Both the position numbers and the translations under genes were made by a program. A stretch of DNA of 64,000 nucleotides from Cannabis sativa (lineage: Eukaryota; Streptophyta; Magnoliopsida; Rosales; Cannabaceae), in the NCBI RefSeq assembly GCF_029168945.1, contig NC_083605.1, positions 23,759,280 to 23,823,279 of the forward strand, given 5' to 3'. Below are positions 24,124 through 36,027 of the stretch, piece by piece (positions within the stretch are counted from its first letter, which is position 1; the number at the start of each line of letters is the position of its first letter). The notes under the pieces were generated by a model. It saw nothing but the letters and a program-made list of their open reading frames with translations. It was not told the DNA's origin and did no database searches.

Positions 24124-27100
24124 CTCGGGAGCTACACGTTCATATGTGGCTACAAGAGTGATTGATCTTTTGGGTAGGCCTTGTGAAATTTTAGAAAGAG
24201 GGTTCGGAACCCTAATGCCTAGCGGGGAATTGGTTATCTCTAATAGGCGCATTAGGTCTATGCCGATTAGGATCGAAGATAGGGAATTGAGTACTGATCT
24301 CATAGAATTGAAACTAACTGAGTTTGATATTATACTGGGAATGGATTTCTTATCCAAGTATTCGGCCAGTATAGATTGTAGGCGTAAAATGGTGACTTTT
24401 CAGCCGGAAGGTGAAGATCCATTTGTTTATGTTGGATCGGTTCAGGGGTCTCGGATCCCGGTTATTTCTGTGTTGAGAGCTAGGGATTTACTATGCAATG
24501 GTTGTGTAGGATTTCTAGCGGTGGTATTTGACTCCAGCAGACCTGAAATATTTGGGCCTGAGGTAGTCCGGGTAGTGAAAGATTTTCTTGATGTGTTTCC
24601 CGAGGAGTTGCCGGGATTGCCGCCACAGCGAGAGATTGACTTTGTTATTGATTTGGCACCTGGAGTCGAACCTGTTTCTAAAGCTCCATATAGGATGGCT
24701 CCAGCAGAACTCAAGGAGCTTAAGTTACAACTTCAGGGGATGCTTGATATTGGGTTTATTCGACCTAGTGTATCGCCCTGGGGAGCTCCGGTTCTTTTTG
24801 TGAAAAAGAAAGATGGTTCCCTCAGAATGTGTATTGATTATCGGGAACTTAACAAGTTGACGATTAAGAATAAGTACCCGTTGCCCAGAATCGACGATTT
24901 GTTCGATCAGCTTCAGGGAAAGACTGTGTTTTCAAAGATTGATTTACGGTCAGGTTATCACCAACTCAGAATTCGGGAGGAGGACATACCAAAGACTGCT
25001 TTTAGAACCAGATATGGACATTATGAATTTCTGGTAATGTCATTCGGATTGACTAATGCTCCTGCGGCCTTTATGGATCTTATGAATAGAGTATTCAAGG
25101 ATTTCCTCGATAACTGCGTTATAGTGTTTATCGATGACATTCTTGTATACTCTCGGTCAGATGAGGAGCACGAGCATCATCTTCGAATGGTGTTACAGCG
25201 ACTTTGGGATCACAAGCTGTATGCCAAGTTCAAAAAGTGTGAATTCTGGTTGTCCGAGGTATCCTTTCTGGGTCATATTGTGGGGAAGAATGGAATTATG
25301 GTCGATCCAAACAAGGTGGAATCGGTGAAAATTGGCCGAGGCCTAGGGGTGTGACGGAAATTCGAAGTTTTCTCGGGTTAGCAGGGTATTATCGACGTTT
25401 CGTCGAAGGATTTTCTAAACTTTCTATGCCCCTAACCGAATTGACTAAGAAAAATCAGAGATTTGTGTGGTCAGATAAGTGTGAATCAAGCTTTCAGGAG
25501 TTGAAGCAGCGTTTGATAACAGCTCCGGTGTTAGCTTTGCCATCAGATCAAGAGAAATTTGTTGTGTATTGTGATGCATCCAGACGAGTGCAGGATGTGT
25601 TCTGATGCAAGCTGACAGAGTCATAGCCTATGCCTCTCGTCAACTGAAGGATTATGAGCAGCGTTACCCAACTCATGATTTAGAGCTCGCTGCTGTGGTT
25701 TTTGCTTTAAAAATATGGCGACATTATCTTTACGGTGAAAAGTGTGAAATTTATACTGATCATAAAAGTCTTAAATACTTTTTCACCCAAAAAGATCTGA
25801 ATATGAGGCAGAGAAGGTGGTTGGAGTTAGTTAAGGACTACGATTGTGAAATACTGTATCACCCCGGGAAAGCTAATGTCGTGGCTGATGCTCTAAGCAG
25901 AAAAGGTCCCGGTCAAGTGTGTACTACGGTTATGATAGCTCCTCAACTAGCCTCGGAAATGGTTAGTGCAGGAATTGAGTTCGTGGTCGGGAAACTACAT
26001 AATTTAACACTCCAATCTGATCTGTTGGAGAGAATCAGAAAGGCACAACTGGAAGATCCCGAGCTAGTTAAAGTTCGAGATGAAGTGGTAGCTGGTCGGC
26101 CTAGAGGTTTTACAGTCTCGAACAGTGGAATGATGCTATATAAAGCTCGAGTTTGTGTCCCTAATGTTGATGAGCTTAAGAAAGAGATACTTGATGAAGC
26201 TCACACCACACCTTATTCGTTGCATCCGGGAACCACCAAGATGTATCAGGATTTGAAACCCTATTTCTGGTGGTATGGGATGAAAAGAGATGTGGTGGAC
26301 TACGTGTCCAAGTGTTTAACTCCGGCCAGATTAAAGCCGAACATCGAGGCCTACAGGTTATTACAGCCTTTAGTCCTTCCAGAATGGAAGTGGGAGGACA
26401 TCACAATGGACTTCGTAACTGGTTTGCCTAGAACTACAGGAATGTATGATTCTGTTTGGGTCATCGTGGACAGATTCACAAAGTCAGCTCACTTCTTACC
26501 AGTGAAAATTACATATTCAGTGGATCAATATGCTGAACTGTATGTGAAGGAGAGAGTTCGTCTCCATGGAGCCCCTAAATCTATTGTATCAGACAGGGAT
26601 CCAAAGTTCACATCGAAGTTTTGGGTGAGTCTTCAGAAGGCTATGGGTACCAAGTTAAAGTTTAGTACAGCCTTTCACCCTCAGACTGATGGTCAGTCAG
26701 AAAGAACTATCCAGATTTTAGAAGACCTATTGCGAGCCTGTGTCATGGACTTTGAGGGTTCGTGGAGTAAGTACTTGCCTTTAATTGAATTCTCCTACAA
26801 CAACAGCTACCAAAGTACAATAGGGATGGCTCCCTATGAGATGTTATATGGTAGAAAATGTCGTTCTCCTATTCATTGGGACGAGACAGGAGAAAGGAAG
26901 TACCTGGGTCCAGAATTAGTGCAGAGAACCAATGAAGCCATTGATAAGATCAAGGCTCGAATGCTTGCTTCTCAAAGCAGGCAGAAAAGTTATGCTGATC
27001 CGAAGCGCAGAGATGTTACATTCCAGGCAGGGGAACATGTTTTCCTGCGGGTTTCACCAATGAAGGGTATTAGACGCTTTGGGAAGAAGGGTAAATTAAG

Positions 27101-27482
27101 CCCTAGGTTCATTGGGCCATTTCAGATACTTGAGAAGGTTGGGCAGGTAGCGTATCGGCTAGCCTTACCACCAGCACTATCGGCTGTTCATGACGTATTT
27201 CACATTTCTATGTTAAGGAAATACGTATCAGACCCGACTCATGTCTTGAGTTATGAAGCCCTTGAACTTCAATCAGATTTATCCTATGAAGAGCAACCTG
27301 TGCAGATTTTGGATAGAAAAGAAAAAGTTCTTCGGAACAAAACTATTGCTCTGGTTAAGGTTCTCTGGAGGAATAGTAAGGTGGAAGAAGCCACCTGGGA
27401 GTTGGAGTCGGATATGAGGACTCAGCATCCAGAACTATTCAGGTTAGATTTCGGGGACGAAATCCTATTAACGGGGGGATAA
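24029..27482 (+). pseudogene. Tekay 1 pol with chromodomain (frameshifted)
   Basis: Protease: [34 protein letters not shown] through the catalytic [10 protein letters not shown]. RNase H: VVYCDAS, then [10 protein letters not shown] and [11 protein letters not shown]. Integrase: core starts at [15 protein letters not shown], with [12 protein letters not shown] and [19 protein letters not shown] holding the other acidic residues. A chromodomain ([20 protein letters not shown]) ends the protein; in chromoviruses it steers integration to marked chromatin. One-base or small offsets near 25335 and 25590 break the frame. In the integrase finger, two offsetting shifts replace the second CxxC pair ([13 protein letters not shown]). 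The stop at 27480 overlaps the polypurine tract. Confidence 0.92.
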
Positions 27483-27483
27483 T
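27471..27483 (+). other. Tekay 1 polypurine tract
   Basis: ACGGGGGGATAAT directly precedes the 3' LTR. It primes plus-strand DNA and overlaps the pol stop codon. Confidence 0.85.
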
Positions 27484-29628
27484 TGTAATGACCGCTCTAG
27501 TAATATGGATTAGAAAAGGCAATTAGCACTAATTTTTATTATTTTATTATTATTTGTGAATTAAATTTAAATGTGGACCCCAATATTTAGAAATAAATAT
27601 TAGAGTTATAATTTCTCAATTTCGGAGATTTTATTAAACTCTAGGGGTATTATCTAGCTTGTATGTGTAATATGTTATTTTTGTAATTTTTGTTTGGCGA
27701 CAACGGAAAATGCGATGGATGGCTAGATTGATCACATGGGTAAGTTTAGAACCTTATTTCATAATGGGAAATGTATTAGAGAAAATATTTTATCGGGATT
27801 GAGCGGGGTTATGGAATTGACCATTTTACCCCTAGCTTTAGAATTAACCAAGTTTTAACCTTAAGGGCTTTTTAGTCATTTCTTATTTGGTTAAATGAGG
27901 GTTAGGTGGCAGCCTTGGGTGATGACACCTATTTCATGTTAGCATAATTGGGTGAAAAGGGATTTATTTTGAAAAAGAAATTTAAAATTAGAGAAAATCA
28001 AGAACCATTTCTCTTTTCTCTCTCTTGGGGTTCGGCTCTCTCAAACCAGAAGGAAAAACCCAGAATTTTCTTCATAATTTTCTGTATTTCCATCCAAGGA
28101 TTCAAGGGAAAATATTTAAGGTAACCCTAGCTCCTTCCTCTTTCAAGTTCATGAAGTTGTAGGTTGGTTTTTGAGGTGATTTTGGGTAATAGGGGCTGTT
28201 AGGGTTTAAGGTTTGCTTAGTTCGAATTTTAGAGTTTGTTTAGCTTAATTCTAGTTCTTGGTAGCTGGTTTAGAGATTGATTGTTAGTTTTGAGCAATTC
28301 TAAGCTTTGAGTTCAAGCTTTAAGCTTTAATGGCAAGTTGATATTTATTGTGTTTTTCTGTGAAGTACTGGCTGGGTTTTATTGTGTATGCCTTGATTAG
28401 GAGCTCTGGAGAATTTGGTATCATTTGGTGGAAAATTGAGCAAAGAAGGAAGTGTTTTGGGAATACTGGTGCAAACCGGCAAACCGGTTTGCCATGCCCC
28501 AAAAACCGGTTTGCCGGTTTTGGCAGGATTCCCGAACACTTCGTTTTCTCAATTTTCGTCCATTTCAGTGCCTCGGTTGGGTGTTTCCCCATTTCCAGAG
28601 TTAGAATAATCCCTTTAGGGTATTGCAGAACCTAGGGTTTTGGTTTTGGGTTTCCCGGGATTAGGGTTTTAATCATGTGACTTACCCGGTTTCAAAATGT
28701 GATTAGGGCATCCATCTAGCACAGAAATTCCGTTCAGGTCGGCTAGCACACTTGAATTCGGAAAACAGGTAAGAACTGAATATAACGTGTGATATAAATA
28801 TCTGGGTGTATGTATATGTATGATATATATATGCATGCTATGTGTATCCTTGTATGTGTTTGGGTGATATCATAGCGACACAACCATTGTGTCGGTTCAG
28901 CAGTACAGGCATCGTACTGGTTAAGAGTGTTATTCACCCTGGAAAGTATGTTTTGGTACTATCATAGCGACACAACCATTGTGTCGATTCAGCAGTACAG
29001 GCATCGTACTGGTTAAGAGTGATATCATGGCCAATCATACTTTTGGATGTTATTGATGCTATCATAGCGGCACGAACATAGTGTCGGTCCTACAGCACGA
29101 TTATAGTGTTAGTAGGAGTGATATCATGATCAGTAGCACAAGCAGTTAGAACGTTCTTGCTCATCTGTTAAGCCCTGTAAATAGGTGTATGGGCGCCTAT
29201 TTACAGGTCGGAAATTATATGATATGTTATATGCATTTCTTACTGAGTCTGTTGACTCACGCTTCGCTTCCATGTGTAGGTAAAGGAAAGGCGAAGGCTG
29301 AACAGAGTGATCCCGAGCTCGGGTGAGATTGTACATGTCAAGCGGCGCGACACAGTGTTCGGTCTCGGGACATCTGGGAGTTGTATTTTGAAAGTCGCTG
29401 TGCGACCTGTAAATCTGTATATTTTGGAATGTGTATTTAAAAAGTAAAGTTTGTAAAGTTTTAAAAATCGGGATCCCGGCACTTGTAAATATTTTATTAA
29501 ATTACAAAGTTTAATGTTTAATGCAAAAGTTTTAATTTGACACGTTTTTCAAGAAATTTCTTTGATTAGCAAAGATTGCACAATTATTGAAAAAGCACTG
29601 TAGCGTGCCTTAGCATTAGGGCGTTACA
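27484..29628 (+). mobile_element. Tekay 1, 3' LTR (2145 bp)
   Basis: Nearly identical to the 5' LTR. It has four fewer bases in a TA run near 28825 and a cluster of small changes at 29255-29360. The loop hairpin is intact at 29174-29207. In the third tandem hairpin unit one arm has mutated (GTGTCG instead of GTGCCG). Confidence 0.92.
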
Positions 29629-29633
29629 AACTA

Positions 29634-30660
29634 TTTCTCCACCCCTATCAGTTCGCAAGATCTTTAACCACTTACCTTGATGGTTTTTCACCATTGCTAG
29701 AAATTCATGAAATTTTTCAAACATTTAAAATTTCTTTTGTATAAGGTAAAATCTAGAGTGATCGTTTTAAGAATACAACGAAAACTCATATCCACCCCTG
29801 AATGTACATCCATCTGCGAATGAGATGATTATACTTTCAGTGGATATAGACATATTAACTCTTTGCAGAGAATGATCTTGTCAAAACCACTATGAACAAG
29901 ATACAAATGCCATAGATTTATTTGGTTGTGTCTCTTGATGACTTGATTTAGTTACATCAAAGAGTTCTTAGAATAGTGCAAGTGGATTCTGGTCACAGAA
30001 TACTAAACTCATACAGTTTGAATCCATTGATAGAAAATGGTTATTAAACACTTGTGAAAGTGTAACTGTATGATGAGTAATTCTTTCTTGGACCACCATT
30101 ACTAATTTAACTCTAAGTTGATTTGCCCATACAAGCAGGAGATTTCTAAGATCGAGGATTTATATCATTTCGGAATAGAATTTCGGGAATATAATCACAT
30201 TCGTCATTTGATTTCTTAAAAGAAAATATAGAATGACTTTATATGATTTATAGACCATTCATCTAATGATATGTCATTGAGATAATTCGAAATGAATAAG
30301 CTAAGAGGAATTAGGATAATTTCGTTTTAAATAAGAATCCAACGATGCTCCGATTAGCGAGAGTCAAAGTAATCTTATTTATACAATCTTCTTGTTTCAT
30401 ATTGTAAAATACTAGTCTAAGGTGTCATCAATTGATGAACAGCTAGATGTTGCATATACAATATTTATCTTTCGAGATCTAACACTATTATGTTAGTCTA
30501 ATGGTGAAAATCCATTAGGGATTTATCTCATTAGAAAAACAAATCAAAATAGACCAACAATGAAGATTCGAAATTAAACTACAACTTAATAACAGAAAAT
30601 AACATGGTTCAATATAAATTCATACACAGTTCAAAAATTATTAAGCATATAGCAAGTAGG
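29634..30660 (-). pseudogene. Copia gag/protease/integrase remnant (minus strand)
   Basis: After the Tekay target duplication the decayed copia coding region resumes. Similarity to the plus-strand copia copy is visible in short stretches only, and stops are dense in all frames. From position and orientation it should hold the integrase front, protease and gag parts. I cannot assign exact domain borders. It joins the leader near 30660. Confidence 0.45.
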
Positions 30661-32319
30661 AATGACAAGTGAAAATACTAAAACATACAGTCCTAAATAA
30701 TTTCCAAGGTCTTCAACAAACTGATACCAGTGTCCCGTTTAGGCGAGAGTCTGTGATACCATCCATTGAATAGAGTTGTCAGCTCATCTAAAATGATAAA
30801 CATTCTAGCAACCTTGTATTCGATCAAGATTGGAATCCACGTTGTCCCGTTTAGGCGAGAGTCAAGGCTATTCTATCTTATGAGCTTCCACCATTGTTTC
30901 ATATTTTGTAAGTCAAATACAGTCGCCACCATTAGGGTGATCAATACTATATAAAACACTTACAAATATACTTATCTTTCGAGATTAGACGGTGCTAACT
31001 TGCTAATGAACGTTCCTCCATTAGGGAGGATTACTCACTAAAACAATAGCTATGTAAAACCAACAATGGAGATCGAATATCCCAATAATAAAGCTCATTA
31101 TTTATTGAAAGTTGTATTTTCTTCTGAAACTTATTTTAATTTATTTATTTTAAATATATATATTTATTTAATTAAAATTTCTAATTTAGAATGAAAAATT
31201 CTAAATATAAATTTTAATGTAATATTTATAAATTATACTTAGATGGATATGAAAATAACGTGAATTATTTCCATCTTAGTAATAATTTCCATAAATATTT
31301 AGAAAATTATTCAATTTAAGTTGTTTCAAAATTAATTTAAATTAATTTACAACTCAAATTTAATTTTCTATAAATATATATTTCATTTCGAAAAATGAAG
31401 TGTATAGAAATACTACTTTCGAAAATGCTTTAAAATAAAATAAAAATAAATCGTGGAAAAATTATCTTAATTTTATGTTTGCCCAAAATTAATTAATAAA
31501 ATTAATTTACAACAAAAAAAATATAATTTTCCTATTTAATTAAATATTTAAGTATCATGATGAAAATCAACTTAAATATTAATTTTCTATTTAATTAAAT
31601 ACACTAGAAAAATACTTCAAGCAAAACACATAATATCTATCTAGACTTTCATAGACTAATTAATTCAATTTCTAATTATAATATATTTTAGTTCATTTAT
31701 TTTAATTAATCATTAAATGAAAAAATCATTGATTCAAGTTGGTCCAAAATTAAAATAAATAATTTTCAACTTTAATCTATTTTTCAATTAAAATTCGAAA
31801 TTTCTGCATTAAAGAAATGCAATTTTGAAATTTTGGGAAAAAGATTAATAAAATAAAATAAAAAAATATATTTTGAAAATTATTCAAATTTAAGTTATTA
31901 TGAATTAAGATTCAAAACTTAAAATAATTTCTAATTTTAATTAAATAACATAAAAATAACAATATTTAAGTATCATGATGAAAATCAACTTAGATATTGA
32001 AATTTTCAATTTAATTAAATGTATTAAATTCAAGAAATAAATAATTAAGTATAGAGGAAACTTAATTATTAATTCTAGTTTAATACTAGGAAAATATACT
32101 AAACTTAGATTGTACCAAAATTAATTATTAAACAATTAATTTCACAATCTATGATATTTTCCTTATTAAATATTAGAAAAATAATTAGTACTAGAAATAA
32201 CTATTTAGAATATATATCATTAACTAAGTGTTTTTCTAAAATTAACTTTAAAATATTAAAATGAAAAATAAATTTCATATATTTTAAAAGTTAATTATGT
32301 TGCTAATTTAATTTTAATT

Positions 32320-32832
32320 AGGTTAGACTAATATAATTAACCTAATACAATTATTTAAATAAGGCAAATGGGCCTTCATAATTGGGGTAGTTCATGTGAG
32401 GGGGAGCTGGGTTCAGTATGTCGTACCCACTTCTATTGGCCCCCAAATCTCACACAAGGCCCAAAAGAGAGGAATTTAACCTTTAAATAAACAATTGTTA
32501 TTCATTGAATAAGCCCAAATCTAATTGGGCCTAAATAAAATTACTTATGTCAAATTTTATTTTAGCAACCTAGTCCATTTACTTAGTAAAACTTAAATGG
32601 GCTTCCTATATGCATCTAAGCCCAATAGCAAACATATAGGCTCACACAGGTCAAATGATTTGGATGGGCCCTATCATGTTACTAGGTTTACATAGATGAA
32701 AGAAGTACAAAAATTACCTGTTACAAATTATTTATAAGATCTATTGACAATTAGACTATGATTAAAATCAGATCGTTGGATCTGTCAACAAGTTAATCAT
32801 AGCAATTTAGATCAAATAAATAATAGGTTTGT
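32320..32832 (-). other. Conserved non-coding leader block (second copy)
   Basis: Reverse complement of this stretch aligns with 4025-4575. Both share AAACCTAGTAACATGATAG, GTGTGAGCCTATATGTTTGC and TCTCTTTTGGGCCTTGTGTG in the same order and spacing, in a region without open frames. Confidence 0.6.
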
Positions 32833-33610
32833 AAATTTTTTTTTTTGAATAAACAATATAAATAAATAAACAAACATTGTCCATGTAACAGATGTGAAAT
32901 ACGATATTAATATAATTAAATTATTATTCTTAAACTAACCAAATAAATTTTGAAAATTTAGTGTTGTTAAAACAAACCTTAAAATCAAAATAAAGGAAAC
33001 TAATTTTAAATATCTAGGTTTATTTGAATCAAATTAAATTAAATATCAAATAAGATCAATGATTTGAAAGGAAAGAATCTTCAAAATCACTTTCAAATCT
33101 TATAATTTAATAAAATAAACCAATTTTAAAATAGATTTGGTTAGATAATTATTATTTTAGGAATAAAATAATAAATAAATAATAATTACCATAATTGTAT
33201 GTCAAAATATCTCAAATTAAGCAATATTCAAATTTCTACAAAATATCTAAGTTATTTAAATATTTAAGATATGATTTATAAATTTTCAATAAGAAAAAAA
33301 ATGATATATATATATAGAAAAATATCATTTTTAAACTTATAATTTATAAATAATTAAATACTTAACAAAATAACAAATTTTGAATTTGAAAATATTATGG
33401 TAAGTGTATCTATAAAAATATCTATGTTAATTTTAAATTTATTAACTATTTAATTTGCCATATAAGATAATTTTAATATAATATTTTAAATAAAAAAGAC
33501 AAAGTTATCTTTTAATTTAAAATATGTTAAATATCAAAATATCTAATCTTATAATTAAATAATATATAAATATTAAAGAAGTTAACAAATTTTTAAATCT
33601 TACCATAATA

Positions 33611-33717
33611 GGAAATATTTAAAATTGGAAATATTCCAAAATGGAAATATTTTAAAAAAAGGAAATATTTTAAATTGGAAATATTTCAAATTGGAAAACT
33701 CTAAAATTGGAAATATC
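33611..33717. repeat. 16-bp minisatellite in copia leader
   Basis: About six units of GGAAATATTTNAAATT follow each other with small changes; one unit is 18 bases. The array ends about 125 bases from the chimeric junction at 33842. Confidence 0.75.
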
Positions 33718-33841
33718 GGATTTTGGGAAACAATCGCATAAAAAATTCGATTTTTGGGGAAAAAACCACAAAATTCGCAATTGATGCACCCACTCGACAG
33801 CCTTGAATCCCGATTTTCCAAAATTCATAACTTTTTCAATT

Positions 33842-34116
33842 TTCATTCAGTTGGGTGTTGTGAACTGAATCTGTCTCACTTTCATCAGCTTCCCGTCTTC
33901 CTCAAAATTGCGATCGTGTACCTCGAAGTCTTCCCCCATTTCTTTAACCTCGATGTCAGGGGCATGTCTCGCATGAACGAGATAATCCTGGGCTGACACT
34001 GTAGATTCGCCATTGCGTATTTCAACCGTTACAGGTTCAGCAAGTTCTTGAACCATCCTATCTATCTCGTCTGTATATAGCTAGCCCAGAGGGGCCCTGG
34101 CAGTAGGGGCCTTCTC
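33842..34116 (-). repeat. Duplicate of Tat antisense gene segment next to copia LTR
   Basis: These 275 bases repeat 16901-17175 at about 97% identity, including the TTCTC target site at 34112-34116 and the antisense reading MVQELAEPVTVEIRNGEST. Left of the shared word TTCATTCAG the two copies differ completely: Tat at 16900 and copia leader at 33841. It is a duplicated flank, not a second Tat insertion. Confidence 0.85.
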
Positions 34117-35920
34117 TGTTGGAATTATTTTACCAGGATCTAGATTTACTACCAAGTATGTTTGATTAACATCCTAATATGAATTCTAAAACAATAAAAA
34201 TAAACACATAAGAGTTTAAGAAAACCTTACATTGGGTGCAGCGGAATATAATGACTCCTTCCATTCAGATCTCTAGCCCTTTATTCCTTTCTGTAGCAGA
34301 GCAATCTGGATCTCCTTCTCTCCTTCTTTGATGCTGATTTTCCATAGTCTTACATACTATGATTGAGGTACCACTTGATGTGTGTGGGCACTACTCTATC
34401 ACTCAAGGGAATTTCGAAATTTAGAGAAGAGAAGAAAAGAGAGAGAAAGTGGCGCATAGCTTTTTCTGAAAGAAACAAATGTGCAAGATATGAGTTTTCT
34501 GAAGCCAACACTTTCTATTTATAGAATGCTCTCTAGGTTTAGGTTAGAATTGTGTGACATTAAAATAATGGAAAAAATAAAATGGTAAACCTCTTGCATA
34601 GTGGGCGGCCCATATAAGGAAATTGGGCCTCACTTTGCAACTTTCCCATTTTGTTATTTTTCATTCCCATTTTCTCAAAAATGCCAATTTTCCAATTTAA
34701 CCATTTAAATGCCAATTCAAATTATTTAATAACTTAAAAATAATTATTAAATAATATTGCCATTTAACATATTTATTAATTTAGACATGTAAAGTCTCTT
34801 AATTAATAAATAAACCTAGAATCTCTTTTCTTTACAATTTCTCCCTTGCTTAGTGAAAATTCATAAAGTAGACATAGTCTAACTTTAGAATTATAATTGA
34901 TTAGTCAAAATCAATTAACTGAGTCTTACAAGCAGTATGGTCTCAACTAGTATAGGGACCATGGGTCTATATAACTGAGCTTCCAATAAGTCGAACCAAA
35001 TTTACCAAGTAAATTCCCTAACTTATTAATTCCTTATTGAATCCACTCTTAGAACTTGGAATAGCACTCTCAGTCATATAGAACGCTCTATATGTTCCAC
35101 GATATAGATAAGTCATTAGTTATCCATTGTTATAATCCTAATTTGATCAATGATCCTCTATATAGATGATTTAGACTGTAAAGGGATTAAATTACCGTAA
35201 CACATGTATTTTATCCTTAAAACACTTAACCCTGTATAAATGATATTTCATTTGGTTAAGCTCGAAGGAAATCATCCTTTACTTTCTATTCGCCAGATAG
35301 AAGCTACAGATTTCATATTTATGTTAGCGCTCCCGCTCAATTGCACTACCGTGTTCCCAAAATGTACGTATCACCCTGACCCAAAAGTAGGCTTAACTAA
35401 CAAATCAAAGAACACGAATAACACTCTTGAGATTGAACCTAATCATATCAGGATTAAGATAATTTGATCTAGGATCAACAGGTGATAGTGAATTGAATAG
35501 ATATTACGGTAAATTCTAATAGATCTAATCAAAGTTCAATATCAATCCCTTCCGATGTATACTCCATACATCCGATACTGGTAAACTTTGCCAATGTCCT
35601 GGAAAGGACATAACACTTTTCCAAGGTGTAAGAATACCTATCTCTGATTATACCATGTCAGTCTAAATCCAGTGTTCTTACAAATCAGGGAATAAACTTT
35701 CGAACATATAATTAAGATTATATTCCACTGTGCTGATAACACTATAATCATTAACAAATTCATATGTTCTGGACTTAAATAGAATTCATACATTATATAT
35801 GTATATAATCATGAAATAAATCATGTGAACCATGCAACATAAAATGTTATTTCTGATCTTTATTAATAAGTAAATCTGATTATATTGAAATGGGTTTTAT
35901 TTACAGTACAAAACCCAAGA
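34117..35920 (-). mobile_element. Copia LTR, minus strand, flanked by TTCTC on both sides
   Basis: Reading minus, it runs from 35920 to 34117 and ends CCAACA. The TATA box on the minus strand is at 34516-34523. TTCTC occurs at both borders (34112-34116 and 35921-35925), with Tat sequence on both sides, so by itself it looks like a solo LTR. About 40 bases near 35250 present in the copy at 17176-18781 are missing here. Confidence 0.87.
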
Positions 35921-35925
35921 TTCTC

Positions 35926-36027
35926 CTCATATATCGAGGTGGGTATGAAGCTATCGCTCCTCTCCATCTCGTCAGCGAAAGCTCCACCTCCACTTTCGAG
36001 CATCTAGCTATCTGCCAGGTCGCTCAT
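35926..36027 (-). pseudogene. Tat antisense gene, N-terminal part
   Basis: Reading minus from ATG at 36025-36027: MSDLADS, a TAG stop, then MLESGGGAFADEMERSDSF and FIPTSIYEE. The frame continues without a shift across the copia target site into the copy at 17175. I chose this start because the short N-terminus follows tandem repeats directly and no frame continues upstream. The in-frame stop supports pseudogene status. Confidence 0.55.

Larger units (their letters stand above)
20413..29628 (+). mobile_element. Tekay-type Ty3/gypsy chromovirus, element 1 (9.2 kb)
   Basis: A complete structure: 5' LTR, tRNA-iMet primer site, gag, protease-RT-RNase H-integrase, chromodomain, polypurine tract, 3' LTR. 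A 5-bp target duplication AACTA lies at 20408-20412 and 29629-29633. The LTRs are almost identical, with about ten differences, most of them clustered in 29255-29360, so the insertion is recent. It sits in the copia pol remnant. Internal order and the C-terminal chromodomain place it in the Tekay (Del-like) chromovirus lineage. Confidence 0.93.
30661..33841 (-). mobile_element. Copia untranslated leader (minus strand)
   Basis: Very AT-rich, without a supported gene. Two parts are conserved with the plus-strand copia leader: 30720-31090 (CCGGGACA-type motifs, reverse complement) and 32320-32832 (conserved block). A 16-base minisatellite lies at 33611-33717. The leader stops abruptly at 33841, where Tat sequence begins, so the expected primer site and true 5' LTR border are absent. 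Confidence 0.6.
17176..35920 (-). mobile_element. Minus-strand copia element complex (hosts a Tekay element)
   Basis: The outer borders are TGTTGG at 17176 and CCAAGA at 35920 (last CA changed to GA), flanked by the 5-bp duplication TTCTC at 17171-17175 and 35921-35925. It interrupts the Tat antisense gene, whose frame continues across the two flanks. Order on the minus strand: LTR, 275 bp of duplicated Tat flank, leader, gag-pol remnants, polypurine tract, LTR. The Tat flank inside the element shows that it is rearranged. Confidence 0.85.
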
